The notes beneath the pieces are model-generated. The model was not told the origin of the DNA. It saw only the letters and a list, made by a program, of their open reading frames with translations, and ran no database searches. A stretch of DNA of 56,415 nucleotides from CAYJGN01 sp964369635 (lineage in GTDB: Bacteria > Bacillota > Clostridia > Oscillospirales > Ruminococcaceae): the NCBI GenBank assembly GCA_964369635.1, contig CAYJGN010000007.1:1-56415 (forward strand), in the 5' to 3' direction. Of this stretch, positions 43,282 to 52,113 are shown piece after piece. A program made the position numbers and the translations under genes. Position 1 is the first letter of the stretch. Each line of letters begins with the position of its first letter.

Positions 43282-44532
43282 ATGTATAAAAATTTATATG
43301 ACGTAGTTTCGTTTCTAAATGAAAAAGACCCTGAGATTTCGGTGGCGCTCGATTCAGAACTCAAAAGACAGCGCCGAAACATAGAGCTTATAGCCTCTGA
43401 GAATATCGTTTCTCCTGAAGTTTTAGCAACAATGGGCACTGTCCTTACAAATAAATATGCTGAAGGCTACCCTTCAAAAAGGTATTATGGTGGATGCGAG
43501 AAGGTTGATGTTATTGAAAATTTGGCAAGAGATAGAGTTTGCAAACTTTTCGGTGCCGACCATGCAAACGTTCAGCCGCATAGCGGTGCGCAGGCAAATC
43601 TTGCAGTTTATTTTGCATTTTTAAAACCCGGAGATACCATCCTTGGAATGTCCCTCGCAGACGGCGGTCATCTAACCCATGGCTCACCTGTTAATATGTC
43701 GGGCGCTTACTATAATTTTGTTTCATATGGAGTTGCGGAAGATGGACATATAGATTATGATAAACTTTTAGAAGCCGCAAAAGAATGCAGTCCTAAAATG
43801 ATAGTTGCGGGAGCCTCTGCATATCCACGTGCAATTGATTTTGAGAAAATTGGTGCGATAGCAAAAGAGGTTGGCGCTTTATTCATGGTCGATATGGCGC
43901 ATATTGCAGGCCTTGTTGCAACAGGTGAGCATCAGAGCCCGATTCCATATGCTGATATCGTCACCTCAACAACTCATAAAACGCTAAGAGGACCCAGAGG
44001 TGGTCTTATCCTCTGCAAAGAGGAGTATGCAAAGGCGATAGATAAAGCTATCTTCCCAGGCACTCAAGGCGGCCCTCTTCTTCATATAATTGCGGCAAAA
44101 GCTGTTGCATTTAAAGAGGCACTATCAGCCGACTTCAAAGCCTACCAGAGCCAGATTGTTCGCAACGCGGCTGCAATGGCGGATGAGTTTAAAAAGCTTG
44201 ACGTTCGGATGGTTTCAGGCGGAACTGATAACCATCTAATCCTACTTGACCTAACAAACACCGAGATGACAGGTAAAGAGCTTGAGCATAATCTCGATGA
44301 AGTTTATATAACCGTTAATAAAAACGCAATACCAAACGATCCAAAATCACCATTTATTACAAGCGGTATAAGGGTTGGAACTCCAGCTGTTACTACAAGA
44401 GGATTTAATGAGGAGGATTGCAGAGAGATAGCAAGACTTATAAAAATGACGATTGATGATTTTGCGGGTAACAAAGATGCTATAATAAAAAGAGTTGATG
44501 CTCTTTGTGCGAAATACCCATTATACGAATAA
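43282..44532 (+). CDS. glyA: serine hydroxymethyltransferase
   Basis: 416-aa PLP enzyme interconverting serine and glycine while charging THF with a methylene group; it feeds FolD. Seen: IELIASENIVSPEVL, GYPSKRYYGGCEKVDVIE, QPHSGAQANLAVYFA, and the PLP-lysine motif TSTTHKTLRGPRGG. I chose the ATG at 43282, eight bases after AAGGAG; the ATG at 43276 is too close to that site and a far upstream start (43189) lacks one. Followed 15 bp later by rarA. Confidence 0.96.
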   Translation: MYKNLYDVVSFLNEKDPEISVALDSELKRQRRNIELIASENIVSPEVLATMGTVLTNKYAEGYPSKRYYGGCEKVDVIENLARDRVCKLFGADHANVQPHSGAQANLAVYFAFLKPGDTILGMSLADGGHLTHGSPVNMSGAYYNFVSYGVAEDGHIDYDKLLEAAKECSPKMIVAGASAYPRAIDFEKIGAIAKEVGALFMVDMAHIAGLVATGEHQSPIPYADIVTSTTHKTLRGPRGGLILCKEEYAKAIDKAIFPGTQGGPLLHIIAAKAVAFKEALSADFKAYQSQIVRNAAAMADEFKKLDVRMVSGGTDNHLILLDLTNTEMTGKELEHNLDEVYITVNKNAIPNDPKSPFITSGIRVGTPAVTTRGFNEEDCREIARLIKMTIDDFAGNKDAIIKRVDALCAKYPLYE

Positions 44533-44547
44533 AACGGAGGAAATAGC

Positions 44548-45804
44548 GTGAACAGACCCCTTGCAAGTCTAATAAGACCGCAGAGACTTGAAGATGTTGT
44601 CGGTCAAAAACACCTCGTTGGCGAGCGCGGTATTCTTCGTCGCGTTATAAAATCGGATTATATCCCAAATATGATTTTCTATGGACCTTCAGGCGTTGGG
44701 AAAACAACGGTCGCTTCAATTATCGCAAAACAAGCGGGCCGCAATCTTCATATCCTAAACGGCACCGCCGCTTCAACTAAAGATATAAAAGAAGTTATAG
44801 CCGAGGTCGGAACGCTGCAGTCGAGTGCTGGGGTTATCCTCTATCTCGATGAAATTCAGTATCTAAATAAAAAACAGCAGCAGTCGCTCCTCGAGCATAT
44901 AGAAAACGGCGATATAACACTAATCGCTTCAACGACCGAAAATCCTTATTTTTATATCTACAATGCAATTCTATCAAGATGCACCGTCTTTGAGTTTTTG
45001 CCTGTCGATAAAGAAGATATCAGAATGGCTGTACGGCGCGGTTTTGATATTTTAAACGAGGATAAGGGCGAAGTTTTAGTTGATGATGAGATAATCGAGA
45101 CTATTGCTCTTGGATGCGGTGGAGATGTTAGGAAAGCGCTTAATGCAGTTGAGCTTGCTTATCATTCAGCAGAAGGCGAGCCGCCAGCGGTCGATATTGA
45201 AAGCGTTCGAACCTTTATCCAGAAGAGCAATTTTAGGTATGATAGGGATAGCGATGCTCATTACGATATCCTTTCTGCATTTCATAAATCAATGAGAGGG
45301 AGCGACCCTGACGCAACCCTTCATTATCTTGCAAGGCTTATAGTTGCGGGAGATTTGCCATCTATCTGCAGAAGACTGCTTGCATGCGCGAGCGAAGATG
45401 TCGGTCTTGCGTATAGCAACTGCGCAGTTATCGTGAAATCCTGCGTTGATAGCGCTCTGCAGCTTGGTTTTCCAGAAGCGCAGCTACCACTTGCCCACGC
45501 AGCACTCGCTATTGCAACTTCACCGAAATCAAACTCGGTTTCAGCGGCAATAACAGCCGCGGTTTATGATGTGCAGAATATAGAATATGGCGATATCCCA
45601 ACCGATATAAAGGATGCGCATTATAGCGGTGCTAAAAAGCTCGGACATGGACAGGGGTATGTCTATCCGCATGGACATAAAAATAACTATGTTAAACAGC
45701 AGTATCTGCCGGATAAGCTTTTAGGAACTGTTTACTATGAATATGGAAGCAATAAATATGAGCAGAGCATTAAGGCTTTTTTTGAGAAGATTAAAAATCA
45801 GTAG
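44548..45804 (+). CDS. rarA: replication-associated recombination protein A (RarA/MgsA) AAA+ ATPase
   Basis: 418-aa clamp-loader-like AAA+ ATPase acting at stalled replication forks. Walker A is GPSGVGKTT, Walker B is LYLDEIQYL, sensor 1 is ASTTENPYF, and the C-terminal oligomerisation region contains DVGLAYSNCAV and YGDIPTDIKDAHYSGAKKLGHG, which identify RarA rather than RuvB. GTG start at 44548 with CGGAGG upstream. Likely co-transcribed with glyA. Confidence 0.94.
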   Translation: MNRPLASLIRPQRLEDVVGQKHLVGERGILRRVIKSDYIPNMIFYGPSGVGKTTVASIIAKQAGRNLHILNGTAASTKDIKEVIAEVGTLQSSAGVILYLDEIQYLNKKQQQSLLEHIENGDITLIASTTENPYFYIYNAILSRCTVFEFLPVDKEDIRMAVRRGFDILNEDKGEVLVDDEIIETIALGCGGDVRKALNAVELAYHSAEGEPPAVDIESVRTFIQKSNFRYDRDSDAHYDILSAFHKSMRGSDPDATLHYLARLIVAGDLPSICRRLLACASEDVGLAYSNCAVIVKSCVDSALQLGFPEAQLPLAHAALAIATSPKSNSVSAAITAAVYDVQNIEYGDIPTDIKDAHYSGAKKLGHGQGYVYPHGHKNNYVKQQYLPDKLLGTVYYEYGSNKYEQSIKAFFEKIKNQ

Positions 45805-45820
45805 AATATAATAAATATTA

Positions 45821-45865
45821 AAAAAGAGCAGTGGATAAACTTTGAAGGTTTCCCACTGCTCTTTT
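45821..45865. terminator. bidirectional terminator
   Basis: AAAAAGAGCAGTGG pairs with CCACTGCTCTTTT around an 18-nt loop, between the converging rarA and fusion genes. Confidence 0.82.
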
Positions 45866-45890
45866 AATATTAAGATAGATAAATTTTAAA

Positions 45891-48422
45891 TTACGCCGTC
45901 TCTATTGCATTTGCTTCGCCGAGTTTTAAATCAATAACAGCTTGTTCTCGCATCTTGTATTTCTGAATTTTACCAGCTGCGTTCATCGGGAAACTTGTCA
46001 CAAACGAAACATATCTTGGATTTTTGTGTTTTGCCATATTTGCAAGACAATAATCCTTTAGCTCTTGCTCGGTAAGCTCTTCGCCCTCTTTTAGAATAAC
46101 CGCTGCCATAATCTCCTCGCCATAAGCTTTATCGGGAACGCCTATAACCTGAACATCTGATACTTTTGGATGGGTATAGATAAACTCCTCAATCTCTTTC
46201 GGATAGATATTCTCACCACCGCGGATAATCATATCTTTAATTCTACCAGTTATCTTGTAGTTGCCATTCTCATCAACACGAGCAAGGTCGCCTGTGTGAA
46301 GCCAGCCATCAGCATCAATAGCGTCTGCTGTTGCCTGAGGCATCTTGTAGTAGCCTTTCATGATATTGTATCCACGAGCAACAAACTCACCATCGGTATT
46401 TATCGGTAGCTCTTCGTTTGTCTCAGGGTCTACTATCTTGCACTCAACTCCGAAGATATTGCTTCCAACAGTTCCAACGCGAACTTCGATAGAATCGGTT
46501 GTTTTGCTCATAGTGCAACCAGGGGATGCTTCAGTCTGACCATAAGTTATGCAGATTTCATCCATATGCATCTTCGCAAAAACCTCTTCCATAACTTTAA
46601 TAGGACAAGGACTTCCAGCCATAATACCTGTTCTCATATGTGAGAAGTCGGTTTTATCAAAGTCTGGGTGAGAGAGCATCGCAATAAACATTGTAGGTAC
46701 ACCGTGGAAAGCGGTGATTTTTTCTTTATTTATGCACTCAAGGCCTTTTGTCGGCGAGAAGACATCAATTGGATACATAGATGTTCCGTGAGTCATTGAT
46801 GCTGTCATCGCAAGCACCATTCCAAAACAGTGAAACATAGGCACCTGAATCATTAGTCTGTCTGCAGTTGATAAATCCATGCAGTCGGCAATAGCTTTTC
46901 CGTTGTTTACAATATTATAGTGGGTGAGCATAACCCCTTTGGGGAAGCCTGTTGTACCTGAAGTGTACTGCATATTGCAAACATCATCAGGGCGCAAGCT
47001 CGCAGCTCTTCTTGTTATCTCTTCAATAGGAACATTCTTACCGTTTTCTATCGCTTCGTCAAATTTTAGTGCCCCTTTAATCTTTGAGTCGATTGTTATA
47101 ACATTGCGAAGGAAAGGAAGCTTTTTGCTATAAAGCGGCTCACCATCTTTATTCTCTGAAAGCTCAGGGCAGATTGTGTTTATAATATCGATATAATTTG
47201 AGTCTTTAAGGCCGTCATTCATAACGAGGGTATGGGTATCTGACTGGCGAAGAAGATATTCTGCCTCGTGGATTTTATATGCGGTATTCACCGTTACAAG
47301 AACAGCACCAATTTTAACAGTCGCCCAGAAGGTTATAAACCACTCTGGAACATTAGTTGCCCAAATTGCAACATGATCCCCCGGTTTAACGCCAAGTGAG
47401 ATAAGTCCTTTTGCAAATTTATCAACATCATCGCTAAACTGCGAATATGTTCTCTCATAATCTCTGTGGGTATATTTAAAAGCTATCTGGTCTGGGAAAT
47501 TTTGCACCATAGCATCAAGCACCTCTGGGAAGGTAAGATCTATTAGCGTCTCTTTCGGCCATAGGTATTTACCTGTACCTCTGTTGTTGTCAATTAAAGC
47601 TGTTTTTCCATAGCTTGCGCCGGTGTATTCGCTCATAAAGTTTGCAAAGTGCGGGAATACAACTCCTGCCTCTGCAAGGTCTGGAGCGTATGCTTTTAAC
47701 CACTCAAGTGTTATGAAACCATCGTAGTTTATCGAGCGAAGCGACTGCATTGCAAAGTCTATTGGCAAATCTCCCTCACCTATCATTTTGTAAACAGTTT
47801 TATCGCCTTCAATTACTGAATCTTTAATATGAACATATTTTATAAATGCGCCGAGGTTTTGGATAGTTGTCTGCGGTTCTTCCCCAAAATATCTATACGG
47901 ATGATGGATATCCCAAAGAGCGCCAACGCTCTCTGAGCGAACCTCACTTAGCATCTCGCAAAGTCTTTTTGTATCGCCGTAAACACCATTTGTCTCAACA
48001 AGTAAGGTAACCCCTTGTTCGCTTGCATAAGGTGCTATTTTTTTTAGCGTTTCGATAACAACCGCATCCGAAACTTCTCCCTCTACATCTGCCTTAGCAT
48101 CCCCTAAAACTCTGATATAAGGGGTGCCTATTTTCGCTGCAAAATCGATATACCCTTTTATATACTGAACGTTTTCATCTATTTTATCTGGATATTTTAT
48201 CGCTTTGTTTGAAGAAAGACAGGGGATCTCAATTTTAAGTTTTTTTAGTTTAGCAACAGTTTTTTCGATTCTTTTATTATCAAAAGGGTTTGACTGGAAA
48301 GCATTGAAGTTCTCTTCAATACCTCGAACCTCAATTCCCTCGAAACCAAGGTCTTTCGCTGTTGATAAAATTTCGTCCCATGTGAAGTCGGGACATCCAA
48401 GTGTTGAAAATGCTATTTTCAT
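45891..48422 (-). CDS. fusion: sugar phosphate isomerase/epimerase-like TIM barrel + AMP-forming acyl-CoA synthetase
   Basis: 843 aa. Residues 1 to about 275 are an AP-endonuclease-2-type barrel of the sugar isomerase/epimerase family, with the usual metal ligands apparent: Glu143 (LVETNG), Asp171 with His172/173 (WDIHHP), His198 (YVHIKD) and Glu240 (TLEW). Residues about 283-843 are a complete acyl-adenylate-forming ligase: P-loop YTSGTTGFPKG (486-496), ITYGQTEASPG, YKITGRIKDMIIRGGENIYP and the C-terminal catalytic Lys in AAGKIQKYK. I chose the ATG at 48422 with AAAGGAG seven bases upstream. It is expressed from a T-box leader. The acyl substrate is unknown. Confidence 0.88.
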   Translation of the reverse strand: MKIAFSTLGCPDFTWDEILSTAKDLGFEGIEVRGIEENFNAFQSNPFDNKRIEKTVAKLKKLKIEIPCLSSNKAIKYPDKIDENVQYIKGYIDFAAKIGTPYIRVLGDAKADVEGEVSDAVVIETLKKIAPYASEQGVTLLVETNGVYGDTKRLCEMLSEVRSESVGALWDIHHPYRYFGEEPQTTIQNLGAFIKYVHIKDSVIEGDKTVYKMIGEGDLPIDFAMQSLRSINYDGFITLEWLKAYAPDLAEAGVVFPHFANFMSEYTGASYGKTALIDNNRGTGKYLWPKETLIDLTFPEVLDAMVQNFPDQIAFKYTHRDYERTYSQFSDDVDKFAKGLISLGVKPGDHVAIWATNVPEWFITFWATVKIGAVLVTVNTAYKIHEAEYLLRQSDTHTLVMNDGLKDSNYIDIINTICPELSENKDGEPLYSKKLPFLRNVITIDSKIKGALKFDEAIENGKNVPIEEITRRAASLRPDDVCNMQYTSGTTGFPKGVMLTHYNIVNNGKAIADCMDLSTADRLMIQVPMFHCFGMVLAMTASMTHGTSMYPIDVFSPTKGLECINKEKITAFHGVPTMFIAMLSHPDFDKTDFSHMRTGIMAGSPCPIKVMEEVFAKMHMDEICITYGQTEASPGCTMSKTTDSIEVRVGTVGSNIFGVECKIVDPETNEELPINTDGEFVARGYNIMKGYYKMPQATADAIDADGWLHTGDLARVDENGNYKITGRIKDMIIRGGENIYPKEIEEFIYTHPKVSDVQVIGVPDKAYGEEIMAAVILKEGEELTEQELKDYCLANMAKHKNPRYVSFVTSFPMNAAGKIQKYKMREQAVIDLKLGEANAIETA

Positions 48423-48426
48423 TTTA

Positions 48427-48694
48427 TTTCTCCTTTCAATAAAAAAAGCCCTCATCTCTATAAAAGAGACGAAAGCAAAACTTCCGCGGTACCACTCAAT
48501 TTGACAGCATAGCTGCCCGCTTTTTCAGTGCAAAAACACCTATATTTTTTAACGAGGTATCCTCCCCGTCCCTGCCTTATGAGCAGAGCCGCTCCAAAGT
48601 GAGTTAAACTTATTATCCACACTCTCTTTCACCAACCGAGAGCTCTCTACGCTGAAATAATATAGTTCATTTCTTTTTCATCGCGTTTTTCTAT
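48427..48694 (-). promoter_or_regulatory. T-box riboswitch leader, candidate leucine (CTC) specifier
   Basis: The T-box core GAGTGGTACCGCGG is seen on the minus strand at about 48484-48497, followed by a 12-bp terminator (GCTTTCGTCTCT with AGAGATGAGGGC, T7) ending near 48429. Stem I shows AGAGAG followed by CTCTC-GGTTGGTGAAA-GAGAG, and GGAGC at 48591-48595. By position relative to GGAGC the specifier would be CTC (Leu, 48601-48603), followed by the expected A. Because the TCA overlapping it may be paired, ACT, TCA or TTT are alternatives. Confidence 0.85.
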
Positions 48695-48700
48695 GTAAAT

Positions 48701-48729
48701 AAAATATCAGATAAATTATAACTTGTCAA
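48701..48729 (-). promoter_or_regulatory. promoter of the T-box leader
   Basis: On the minus strand TTGACA and TATTTT are 17 bp apart. The -35 box lies within the last codons of the GGDEF-EAL gene. Predicted start near 48694. Confidence 0.6.
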
Positions 48730-50659
48730 TACTTTTTTTATCTTTTAAAAAAATTTCTATATCTTTTGGAGCTAATGGGCGGGAGAAATAGTACCCTTGA
48801 ATATAATCAACGCCGCACTCTTTCATGTATGAAACCTGCTCCTGCGTCTCGATACCCTCAACGATAACAAGCTTATTTATAGCTCTAATGCCTTTTAGTA
48901 AATTCTTGAAAAACTCTTTGTTCTCCTCTGATTTCAATACCTCTAAAATAAGGCTTCTATCAACCTTTAATATATCAAAAGGAATTCGAAGAAGAAGCGA
49001 TAAATTCGAGTACTCAATACCAAAATCATCAACTTCAAGCTTAAACCCAAGTTTTTGGAGCTTATCTATAACATCATTAATCGTATGATGATTTGATATA
49101 AGAGTTCGCTCTGTTATTTCAATTTTTATTCTCTTTGGCTCAATGTTATTTTCAAACAATATCCTTTGAACCTGCTCAACAACATCGCTTTGCAAAAATT
49201 GAATATATGGAAAATTCACCGAGACCGACCTTAAATAAACCTCTCCGTTCGTATCCATTTCCCTTAAATCTTTACATACTTTTTCAAGTATTAGATATGT
49301 TAAATCTATAATAAGACCGGTTTTCTCTGCTATCTCTATAAAGTCGTTTGGAGGGATTAAACTTCTATCGTCATTTCTCATTCGAACAAGCGCCTCTGCG
49401 GCTACAAAATCATCTTTCGATACTGAGTATATCGGTTGATAGTGAACAACAATATCCCGATTCTCAATGCTTGATTTAATTTTCGCCTGCATATTAAGGT
49501 CTGCTTTCATCTTTTTGCGTATGCCCATATCATATATTGCAATCTGGTCATTGTCACCTTTTTTTGCAGTTGCAACAGAATAATCAACAGCAGAAATAAG
49601 CGATTTTATATTATCGCCAAACAAAGGATAGTCAACGCGGGCATAAACCATGCTTATTGATGAGGTTATTCCACCATTGCTAAACGGTGATAAAAACATC
49701 GAAACAGCATCTTCAATCTTTCTCTCAACATCAGTTACCCGCTCGGTTATAATTACTGCAAATTCATCTCCTTTATATCGGAAAACATTCTCACGTCCGA
49801 ATATATTAATAAGATTTACAGCAATCTCTTCAAGGACAAAATCTCCAAATCTAAGACCTATTCTCTCGTTTATATTTTTAAAGTCTCGAATGCTAAATAA
49901 ATAAATCGAAAAGTCTGTTTTCGAGTGGATTTTATCGTGCAACCTATATAACAAAACATCTCTGTTTAAAAGACCTGTTCGTCTATCTATCTCTTTATTT
50001 GAGTTTTGAATATTGAGATGAATTGTTATAGCGATAATCATATTAACAGTGCCGAGCAGCATAAGGTTTGTAGCGATAAACTGCATAATAACAAGGCCAA
50101 GGCATAGAATAAGTGTTGATAAAAGAACAACAACACCTCGTCTGCCAATAACCTTGTGACATCTAAACAAAGTGATAACAATAGCTATAAAATATAGAAC
50201 CCCAATCAGGTATGGGCTCTGATAAAACATTCTTCGCATATATTCACCTGTCGCTGATATTTCATAGACATGGTGAAATATAACGTTTGAAAGAATGAAA
50301 ACTGCATATAAAAGATATGGAATCCAATAGTTTATCCATTTTTCAAGCTTTGCGTTCTCTGAGGTTTTAAAATAACGAAGGCATTGAGCATATCGAAGGC
50401 AGAAAACATATGGTATAGGAAGTGCTAAAAAATAGATTAGCGTTATAATATCAACCAAGATTATAGGTAAATAATCAATATATAATAGCGAGTAGGTTGA
50501 TAGCAGGGTGAAGGAAATTGAAAAAAAGACAGAAAGATAGGTGGATTTAACTACCCGCTGCCTTATATATGTATTATCCGCATCTAAAGAAACATTCACA
50601 ATCAAAACGACTGAAAATATCAAAGCTGACCATTCTGCAATTGTTATCCAACTATACAT
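48716..50659 (-). CDS. GGDEF-EAL protein, likely cyclic di-GMP phosphodiesterase
   Basis: 647 aa. Seven to eight membrane helices (1 to about 215), a GGDEF domain (about 225-375) and an EAL domain (about 390-640). The GGDEF active site is degenerate (YKGDEFAVI; first Gly replaced by Lys), so cyclase activity is unlikely. The EAL domain keeps the catalytic set: EALVR, VNFPY (Asn), EITE, VDDFG, ILKVDRS (Lys) and VEGIET, with QGYYFSRPL. Prediction: hydrolyses c-di-GMP, perhaps with GTP sensing by the GGDEF part. No clear ribosome binding site was identified. Confidence 0.88.
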   Translation of the reverse strand: MYSWITIAEWSALIFSVVLIVNVSLDADNTYIRQRVVKSTYLSVFFSISFTLLSTYSLLYIDYLPIILVDIITLIYFLALPIPYVFCLRYAQCLRYFKTSENAKLEKWINYWIPYLLYAVFILSNVIFHHVYEISATGEYMRRMFYQSPYLIGVLYFIAIVITLFRCHKVIGRRGVVVLLSTLILCLGLVIMQFIATNLMLLGTVNMIIAITIHLNIQNSNKEIDRRTGLLNRDVLLYRLHDKIHSKTDFSIYLFSIRDFKNINERIGLRFGDFVLEEIAVNLINIFGRENVFRYKGDEFAVIITERVTDVERKIEDAVSMFLSPFSNGGITSSISMVYARVDYPLFGDNIKSLISAVDYSVATAKKGDNDQIAIYDMGIRKKMKADLNMQAKIKSSIENRDIVVHYQPIYSVSKDDFVAAEALVRMRNDDRSLIPPNDFIEIAEKTGLIIDLTYLILEKVCKDLREMDTNGEVYLRSVSVNFPYIQFLQSDVVEQVQRILFENNIEPKRIKIEITERTLISNHHTINDVIDKLQKLGFKLEVDDFGIEYSNLSLLLRIPFDILKVDRSLILEVLKSEENKEFFKNLLKGIRAINKLVIVEGIETQEQVSYMKECGVDYIQGYYFSRPLAPKDIEIFLKDKKSIDKL

Positions 50660-50703
50660 AATTACCTCAATGTACTATCTAATAATATTTTACTATTAAA
50701 TGC

Positions 50704-50750
50704 AACTAAAATCAAATGAAATTTGCAAAAAATTTCATTTGATTTTAGTT
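50704..50750 (-). terminator. 21-bp perfect inverted repeat, terminator-like
   Basis: AACTAAAATCAAATGAAATTT (21 bases) at 50704-50724 pairs perfectly with 50730-50750 around a 5-nt loop. It sits 6 bp after the ABC ATPase stop and before the GGDEF-EAL start. There is no long T run outside the stem, but the 3' arm is T-rich. Most simply the terminator of the ABC operon. Confidence 0.65.
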
Positions 50751-50756
50751 AAACGT

Positions 50757-51335
50757 TTATTCCGAGATAACTATATAATTGGTTGTATTTAGTGCTCTTG
50801 CTTCGCTCTCATCGTGGGTGATGAGCAGAAGTGTTTTTCCAGATATATACTCGCTTACAACTTTTATAACAACATCTTTAGTTTCCTCATCAAGCCCTTT
50901 AAACGGCTCATCTAATATTAGCATATTACCATCTGATAGAAGAGCTCTCGCTATTGAAATTCTGCGTTTTTCACCGCCAGACATAGTCTCAACGCTCTCA
51001 TTTTCAATCTTTGAGAGCAGCAAGCTATTTAGCAGTTTTGTAACCTCTCTGCCCTCTGCATTTGTGGCTATTTTAATATTAGCTACGGCAGAGAGACTTT
51101 TGATTAGTCTGTCCTCTTGAAAAACAGCTCTTATCTCATTTTTATCAATTCCTGAAATTTTCCCGCTATCAGCAGTTTCAAGCCCCATTATTATCCTTAT
51201 CAGCGTTGTTTTACCAGCACCTGACGGAGCCATTAAACAGTTTACAGAACCTTTCTTAATCTCTGCTGAAAAATCCTTTAAAACTCTCTTATCTCCAAAT
51301 GATTTACAGATATTCTCTATAATTATATTATCCAT
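50757..51335 (-). CDS. ABC transporter ATP-binding protein (SsuB/TauB/ThiZ type)
   Basis: 192 aa, short for the family (usually about 240-260) but with every motif: Walker A APSGAGKTT, Q-loop AVFQED, signature MSGGEKRR, Walker B MLILDEPF and H-loop ITHDE. The shortening lies between Walker A and the Q-loop and at the C-terminus. It lies 4 bp downstream of the permease. Energises import with the permease and lipoprotein of the same operon. Confidence 0.9.
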   Translation of the reverse strand: MDNIIIENICKSFGDKRVLKDFSAEIKKGSVNCLMAPSGAGKTTLIRIIMGLETADSGKISGIDKNEIRAVFQEDRLIKSLSAVANIKIATNAEGREVTKLLNSLLLSKIENESVETMSGGEKRRISIARALLSDGNMLILDEPFKGLDEETKDVVIKVVSEYISGKTLLLITHDESEARALNTTNYIVISE

Positions 51336-51339
51336 CCGC

Positions 51340-52113
51340 TCACCCTCTTTTAAGTCGTTTGTGCAAACGCATAACCAAATTTAGAAAAATTTTTTCAAAC
51401 AATACGCTCACCACTACAACAACAACCGTCCAAGCGAAGAGAGAAGCGGTATCTAGATAGGATTTTGAGCGAAAAATCTGCTCACCTATTGAATTGTTCG
51501 GAATACCAATAACCTCAGCCGCAACTCCTGCCTTCCAACATAGCCCAATAGCCACTCGAAGCCCCGAAATAAAGAATGGGTAAACCTCAAAAAAATAGAT
51601 ATATCGAATTTTCAAAAGAGGTTTAAATCTGAAAACTTTTGCCATCTCAATAAGGTTTTTATCGGTATTTTCAATACCTTCTAAAACAGAAGTATATATT
51701 ACAGGTAGAACCATTAGAAATCCTATAAAAATCGCTAAATTAAGCGAAGAGAACCAGATTAGAGCAAGCACTACAAACGAAGCAACAGGTATTGCTTTTA
51801 TCGTTAGCATAAATGGTTCAGCTAAATCTCTTATCAGCCGATACCTCGCTGCTAAAACAGCTAAAACAACGGCTGTGAATAATCCTAAAAAAAATCCTGA
51901 TGTAATCCGCAAAAAGCTAAGGGTTATCGTTAGATAAAAATCAGCCTCTAAAACCAGCTCGAAAAGCCGAAGCAACACCGCAATCGGTGATACTATAATT
52001 ATTCGCGAATTTATTATCATAGCTGTCGCTTGCCATAGCACAAGCCATGGCAGTACAGCCCATAGTTTGAATCTCTTGTTTTTTTTATTCTGCTCCATAA
52101 TAGAATGCATCAT
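51340..52113 (-). CDS. ABC transporter permease (SsuC/TauC/ThiX type)
   Basis: 257-aa inner-membrane permease with about six helices. The EAA-type loop, which contacts the ATPase, is around EGIENTDKNLIEMAKVFRFKPLLKIRYI; KAGVAAEVIGIPNNSIGEQIF is characteristic of the taurine/nitrate/sulfonate permeases. The start is uncertain: the frame is open from a GTG at 52128, with ATGs at 52113, 52110 and 52098, all overlapping the lipoprotein gene; AGGTGG upstream of 52113 decided my choice. Co-transcribed with both neighbours. Confidence 0.88.
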   Translation of the reverse strand: MMHSIMEQNKKNKRFKLWAVLPWLVLWQATAMIINSRIIIVSPIAVLLRLFELVLEADFYLTITLSFLRITSGFFLGLFTAVVLAVLAARYRLIRDLAEPFMLTIKAIPVASFVVLALIWFSSLNLAIFIGFLMVLPVIYTSVLEGIENTDKNLIEMAKVFRFKPLLKIRYIYFFEVYPFFISGLRVAIGLCWKAGVAAEVIGIPNNSIGEQIFRSKSYLDTASLFAWTVVVVVVSVLFEKIFLNLVMRLHKRLKRG

